DNA of 64,000 nt, from positions 56,533,226 to 56,597,225 of the forward strand of contig OZ024871.1 of the NCBI GenBank assembly GCA_964017185.1, given 5' to 3'. This document shows, piece by piece, positions 58,293 through 64,000 of this stretch. Each line of letters opens with the position of its first letter. Position 1 is the stretch's first letter. Position numbers and translations under genes: made by a program. Below the pieces are notes generated by a model, which worked only from the letters and a program-made list of their open reading frames with translations, was not told the DNA's origin and did no database searches. The DNA comes from Rugalucina vietnamica (Eukaryota; Mollusca; Bivalvia; Lucinida; Lucinidae).

Positions 58293-59221
58293 TTTACCTG
58301 ATGCAATAGACGGACATAATTGACCATTGTATATTTTTGTGGCTCGTTTACGCAATACTTTTGTTTTGTTGTTTCTTTGTTTGTTTTATTTCTATGTTTG
58401 TTTGTTTGATTTGTCTACAAATTTTACTCATGTGGGGACAGAGCCACCACTTCCTAGGAATAAACCAGTTTCAAGGGAGATATTTATGGACAGAGACCAG
58501 TAATTGTAACGTTGCAAGCGATTGGTCAGAAGTGTGGGCAGATCTACCGCGGTAAATTTAAGATGTAACGCTACCTACGATTGGTCAAAAATGCGTTTCT
58601 GTCAGCCGTCTTTTTGTCATATGATAGTATCAGACAGGCGACTTTCTCCAATTTGACTTATCTAGAGCTCTACACTTCTCTGCAAGAGTGTTTTGATAAA
58701 CTGGTCAAATATCATGAAATCCGATTGTTTATATGTAACTACATGATAGTAAAAGAGTGATGTTAAAAGCAGCAGACTGGCTGTAATACTACCTGTCTTA
58801 TAAGTAGATTTAAACTGAAGGTAATTAAACTGCAAGAGCTGTTGAGATAAAACAAAATCAGAGAGATTTGAGAACCCCAAAATTGGGGGAGATTTGTGGA
58901 GAAAGTCGCCAGTGTGGTATAACATTTCTCGAATATTTTGCTATATTGTTTGATTTAATCAGCTGCTGTTTTGCCATACAATGGCCAAATTGCGGATGTA
59001 GTGATTTTTGAATATTCATTTTTTCATTGTTGAGCGATTTGGGGGTGTCCCTAAACAGCGAAAATTACCGTCCTTGGATGCTGGCTAACACCCTACGTTT
59101 TGCTGCACTTGTACACGGCCTGGGGCGATCTCTCGTCTGCTGAATGTATGAGTTGTGAAGCATATGATTGATTGAGTCTTGTTTTGGGGCAAATTACAAT
59201 TGGAGTCTATGGGAACGATAA

Positions 59222-59322
59222 TTACAGGTCTCTGCCCTCTTACCCGGTGTTAGTTGTGATGGAACCGTGGACCTGTTGATTCGGCGTTCGGCGTCTACCA
59301 CTAGGCCACTGTGATCCCCGTG
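59222..59322 (-). mobile_element. Probable tRNA-derived SINE fragment
   Basis: On the - strand, GGATCACAGTGGCCTAGTGG (A-box-like) is followed by GTCCACGGTTCCATCACAAC (B-box-like). No clear tail. Confidence 0.45.
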
Positions 59323-59919
59323 GATACATAATTTGAGAATAGCGAACTGTTTACTGAACACAGAACAATTTACTGGCGTTAGGAGTTTGATTTGTGTTTT
59401 ATCAACAGCTCCAATTGCTAATTTCCCCAACAATATAGATGCATTCCTAGATAACGATCATCATATGACATGAATTCAGAAGCATAATTATCATTCAGAC
59501 CCCATACTAGAAGGAATAAATTACTATAATTCTGATATATCTAGACTGTAACAGTAGCTGACACTAACTGCTTCCGCAACGTAGATAATACACCACACTC
59601 TGCCAGATCGCTATAGATAAACCAGGTATTCATTGCACTTTCTAGATGGTTTGTTCCAATCTACTGTAGATCATGATCCTACAGGTAGATTCAGAGATTC
59701 TGTCACATATTCTACGTTGTTTATATGACATAATTCTAATATCTCCATTGTGATACTGTGAGATGGAAAATAAAGGGCTATTTTGTTTTGTCAGGGTCTC
59801 TATAGAGATCCTGGTTTTGTCAAATTCCTTTAATGCTGGCCATATCCCTTTGATTACATATCCTGGACGTCCTCTTCTTTTCAAGTAAACTGTGTTTGTT
59901 TGAGTTGCGGTTTAGCTAG

Positions 59920-60150
59920 CGTCCCAGTCAACAGCTATAGTCATGTCGGGACGTTGCCCCCTTTTTATGGGACGTACCCAAAATTAGGTTGTCATGACAT
60001 CCAAAAAGTGCTTCAAATATGACAACCCAACTAAGCCAGTACGACAGGCCCAGACATGAGTGGTTATTCAGATGACCAGTCATTAGCGTAGAAGCTTTGC
60101 CTGGAGGCACAAGCATCCCATCTATTTCTTTAGGCCCCAATGGGAAGGGG
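59920..60150 (+). repeat. Dispersed repeat Q, copy 2
   Basis: Homologous to 49187-49472, with a shorter middle. Ends in the palindromic GGCCCCAATGGGAAGGGGCC region. Function unknown. Confidence 0.65.
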
Positions 60151-60155
60151 CCCTA

Positions 60156-61844
60156 AGTCAAATTTGAAATATGCAACAACCAGAAAATGACCCAATCATG
60201 TACAAATACACCGCGATGAAACCAAATGTGAACTGATTAAAATAACAAATATGACAGAAACCATAGAAATAAAAGGTAGACCTATAGGGAGCAGTCATTT
60301 CCCAAAAGGTGGTTACCAAGCTACCTCAATTTAGCCGAATTAACATGTACGAGTATAATAAACTTGATTCTTTTGATTATGATTTAAACTAGACTTTATT
60401 TAAATGTTTGTACTCATATTTTGACAATTATGATCATAGATTTATTTCTTGTATCCGATCAGAATTAGCAGAACACCGCCCTTTCTCTGGTTAAAGGACA
60501 GTAAATGTCAACGTTCATTACAACTCTGGTAGATACACAGACAGCTTGAACACTATTTGAAATCTCTTGTCTAGCCATTGCAGATGCACTTAGCTTCTGA
60601 AATAAATCAGTCACAGTAATCTTTCTGAACACACCAGGTAAACTTCTTCTTTGAGTTTTGAGATGGGCCATCATAACTTCCGGATAGGAAGTGTTTTAGG
60701 TTTTTAGTTTGTCCATTGAACAGCATTGGTCTGAACCATACATCTGATAAACAGTACCAATTCTTCCTGGAATTTAGATAGGCTCGTACAGCGGAAGATT
60801 AGTTGGTTTAGCATTTAGCACGCATTCCGATGGTTTTCTAATTAACAATGCTAACGAGCCTTTTTCCAGCTAATTAATCCATGCAACGCAGCAATAGACA
60901 CTATTGTTTACACATGAATACCAACCTGATGTGCGGAAGTTACAATATGACAGTCTATCATATCATCTATAAGTCATATTGTGAGTGATTTATATAGTCT
61001 TGTAGAGACTATATCAGCTATTGCTAATTCACAATTATTTCATAAGGAAGCAGTCACATTGGTCATTGCTTTTCTTGACAATACAGTGACTCTGGAATGA
61101 TTGCAGGAAGCTATGTTTACCACTGACGCGCCGTGGCGCATATTGGAACCTACGTGTGCATTGATTTCACCTTGTCTGACATGTTGTTTCAGTTCCCGCT
61201 GTTATTATTGTTTCTGCAGTATTGTTGGGCTCAGATTTAAAGAATTCTTTAAACATAATTGTTTTAACAAACTGGAAATGATTTCCCATACCCACAGACA
61301 TGCTTGTGTTTGTACTGTTGCAAAGAAATGCACCGGAAACTGCATCTGAATTCAATTAACACTTAATCAGACTGTTTTATGGTAGACTTGCAACTGCCAT
61401 CTAAAGTGGAATGGATTTAAACAGTTTATGGAGTTCTGGGTTGCAATGACCAATCGTTTTCTTGAGTGTTTTTAAAACCTGCAGTGGCTATACGCAAGAT
61501 AGTCTTGAGAATGCCCCCATGACAAGAGGAGCATGACACGGTCTATCAAATAATATTGTCCAAAAGTTGTAATTATTTCGTACCTTAAATCCTTTCTACA
61601 ACGTCTGTTAAACCTCCTTCAGGAACTGTTACTGTCAATTTTAATATAGATGGACGTATTTCACTATCGAAGTTAATGGTAAAATAAACGAAAAAGTAAT
61701 TAGTGATGTCTTTATTCTGGAGATAAATATTTGATTTATGTAAAATATATACATTTTTGAAAAGCAAGTCTATGCAGCTTTCATTCAATGATTTAGCATT
61801 GGAAAACAGTATTTAGCATAACGAAAGCAGCGTCTCATCTAGAG

Positions 61845-61879
<35 letters not shown>

Positions 61880-64000
61880 TAATAATAATAATAATATTTT
61901 TTTTTCAATCAGAGGAAATAAATTTCAGTCAAATCATAATAATTTATCAATAATTTGAGTATTGACTCAAAAGACAACAAAAAAGCAAACGTCGACCAAC
62001 AGGAAAACACATGGACCCCTGTAAACCAAACCGAACAAAATATTTTCGGCAGGTTCGAAATAAAAGCATCAAAACTATTAAGAAACGGAGGGAATCATAC
62101 ATAACGAAACTTTCATCACGGAACTGGGAACAGTCAGTAACCAAATTCAGAAAGATAAGTGGTATAACCTGTTTGAAAACCTGCATCATAACGTTGCAAA
62201 ACAATAGGGTACGCTGTGGGCAGCACTGTTATTAGAATCGATATTGTCTGTATTTTTCACTGTGTAGTATAAACTTTTGGTTACCTGATTGTGGTACTAT
62301 CAGGATGTCTGAAAAGTGTTTCTCCCATAAGCAAAACACGCGTGTATTTTCCACACAATTACCATGCGCTTTGTGATAGGTTGGTAAGATTTGAAGCATG
62401 GTGAACGTCGGTGTACGGTGATTGACAGCTACTGGTAGAGAAATTAACATTATTCTAGTTAAACCTAAATTGTTGATGTTATTTCCACAGGTGTTTACAT
62501 TTTTGTAGCATCATATTACGCTAGTTAAATGCCTGTTTATACACAAGCTGCAGGAGCTAAAGGTAATATATTTTGCAGACAAATAATTAAGATTTTATTC
62601 TTAATTCACAATGTATTTGTTTTTATACCTTTTTCATCAATAAATGATGAAACTCTGGGTCATGTATTTGTATTGTATACAGTGGGTGAGTGCTAGTGAG
62701 TGAGAGAGTGAGTGTGCTAAAACGAAGTGGCTCTACCATCATTATTCAAGTTGCATTTCAAGAAAAATCGCGAAAAAAATTCGATAAGATTTACACTACA
62801 TTTAAAAATGTACTGAATAAATGTTCATATTCTTAGCGTCTGTAAGCATTCAGAATGTTGCTCATTTCAAATTATATAGTTTTATAAAGAGGAAATGTGA
62901 AACCATTATATGTTTTCTTAGAAGAGAGAACAACACACGATTGTTGTAAGATAACCAAATACTAGTATATTGGCAACAACTAGCTTGATTTAAATCAGAT
63001 GATGCTCTTAGCAAGACATAAACCATCATTCTATGCATTTACAAGTATTTTGGCGATAATTTATAATACTTGTGACTAGATTATCGTCTTGCGTATATTC
63101 TTTCACCGTTTGTCATATATGGCGTATAAACAACATCGAAATTATAATTTAAGTTTAGAAGAATTAACGCACTGACATCAGTGCGTTCAACATTCACATG
63201 AATGAGTGAGTATGCTTAAATTTTCACATGAGTGAGTATGCTTAACGAATCGAGCGACTCTATGGCGTTACTAGCATTGGGTCAGAGATATGGGGCTTTG
63301 AAATTGCAAACCAAATTGAAACAGTACGAGGGTTGGGATTTAAGTTCATAGACTCTGGCCATTAATTTTCTATTACAGCATTTATGCAATATTTGATGCA
63401 TCAATATAAAGAAACAAAGTCTCCTTGTTTCTTTTTGTTTGTTACAATATTTTTCATGATATCTTGCACAGTGCACATAAAAATGGTATCCATAGCAACT
63501 ACGGTTTCGCTACCCGGGGCACGTCGTATTTTAAGTAATTCTGAAGTTATATGGCGTTGAAGAACATACCGTTTGTTACCCTGTTGTAGGCTTAAACGCG
63601 AGGTAAATTAATTTGAGGCATTCTAGTATCATGTTGTTATTTCCATATGAAATTTTAGCACTATGTCGAAGAAAATGAAAAGTCAGTCGCGCTTCTTGGG
63701 AAAATATGGCGTTAACAGTCAACGTCGAAACAAGAGCTATGATCAAATCTTATGTTTGAGTAGCATAAATGCCCAAATAAGCATTCAAAATGATAGGGAT
63801 TTGTAGTACAGTTGTAGAACAGATGGTGCAGTGGTGTTCCAAATGGTTGGCGAGATTCCAGGTGGACGTACTTTTATTTTACAGGATGAGAAATGCACAC
63901 ACTTACGATTAACCTACAAATGCTACGATCCGCATTCTTTAATTAAAACTCAAATATGCATGATGCACATAAAATTTGTTAAATCTGGTGGATACAGTAT
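60156..64000. other. No gene recognised
   Basis: AT-rich with an (AAT)n; frames of 60-85 codons on both strands look random. Confidence 0.5.
61847..61897. repeat. (AAT)n microsatellite
   Basis: About sixteen units with one interruption. Confidence 0.9.

Noticed and set aside
60465-60674. 69-codon - strand frame
   Set aside because: Looks somewhat protein-like, but without splice sites or a family match it cannot be supported.

Overview
The window is non-coding-rich, AT-rich animal nuclear DNA: short exons with GT/AG introns, many microsatellites, and dense families of small transposable elements. Gene content and repeat style suggest a mollusc, probably a bivalve. That placement is an inference from remembered repeat families and could not be tested here.

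Region 1 (about 7.4-19.1 kb, + strand) holds one complete 12-exon gene whose spliced reading frame closes without a break (746 codons plus stop). It encodes an adaptor of the BCAP (PIK3AP1) / BANK1 / Drosophila Dof (stumps) family: an N-terminal TIR-like domain, a DBB domain, a short ankyrin-type block, proline-rich SH3 ligands, a YxxM motif and a basic C-terminal tail. Its introns carry copies of at least four repeat families.

Region 2 (about 22-39 kb, - strand) holds two head-to-tail paralogues of the monocarboxylate transporter (SLC16/MCT) family. Each has six exons, and all five introns of each are phase 1 at matching places, so this is a local tandem duplication. Gene A (444 aa, 21991-25592) runs convergently towards the adaptor gene. 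Gene B (449 aa, 33229-38950) lies upstream of it on the same strand. Between them sits a young, non-coding LTR retroelement (27856-30947) with two 1341-bp LTRs. Intron 2 of gene B carries two abutting PIF/Harbinger-like elements.

Region 3 (about 46.3-51.5 kb) holds the first two coding exons (+ strand) of a type II membrane protein with a coiled coil and what looks like the start of a collagenous stretch; the rest was not found. A candidate exon on the - strand lies about 340 bp upstream, in divergent orientation.

The rest is repeats. Recurrent families are: a ~235-bp MITE with a hairpin core (eight copies); a ~255-bp hairpin MITE (five copies); a 1.6-2.1 kb element with subterminal inverted repeats, internal ~455-bp tandem units and a 3' palindrome, resembling non-autonomous Helentrons (three copies, two nested in other transposons); and ~1.2-kb CpG-rich TIR elements with arrays of short subterminal repeats (three copies). 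The last ~12 kb shows no gene I can support.
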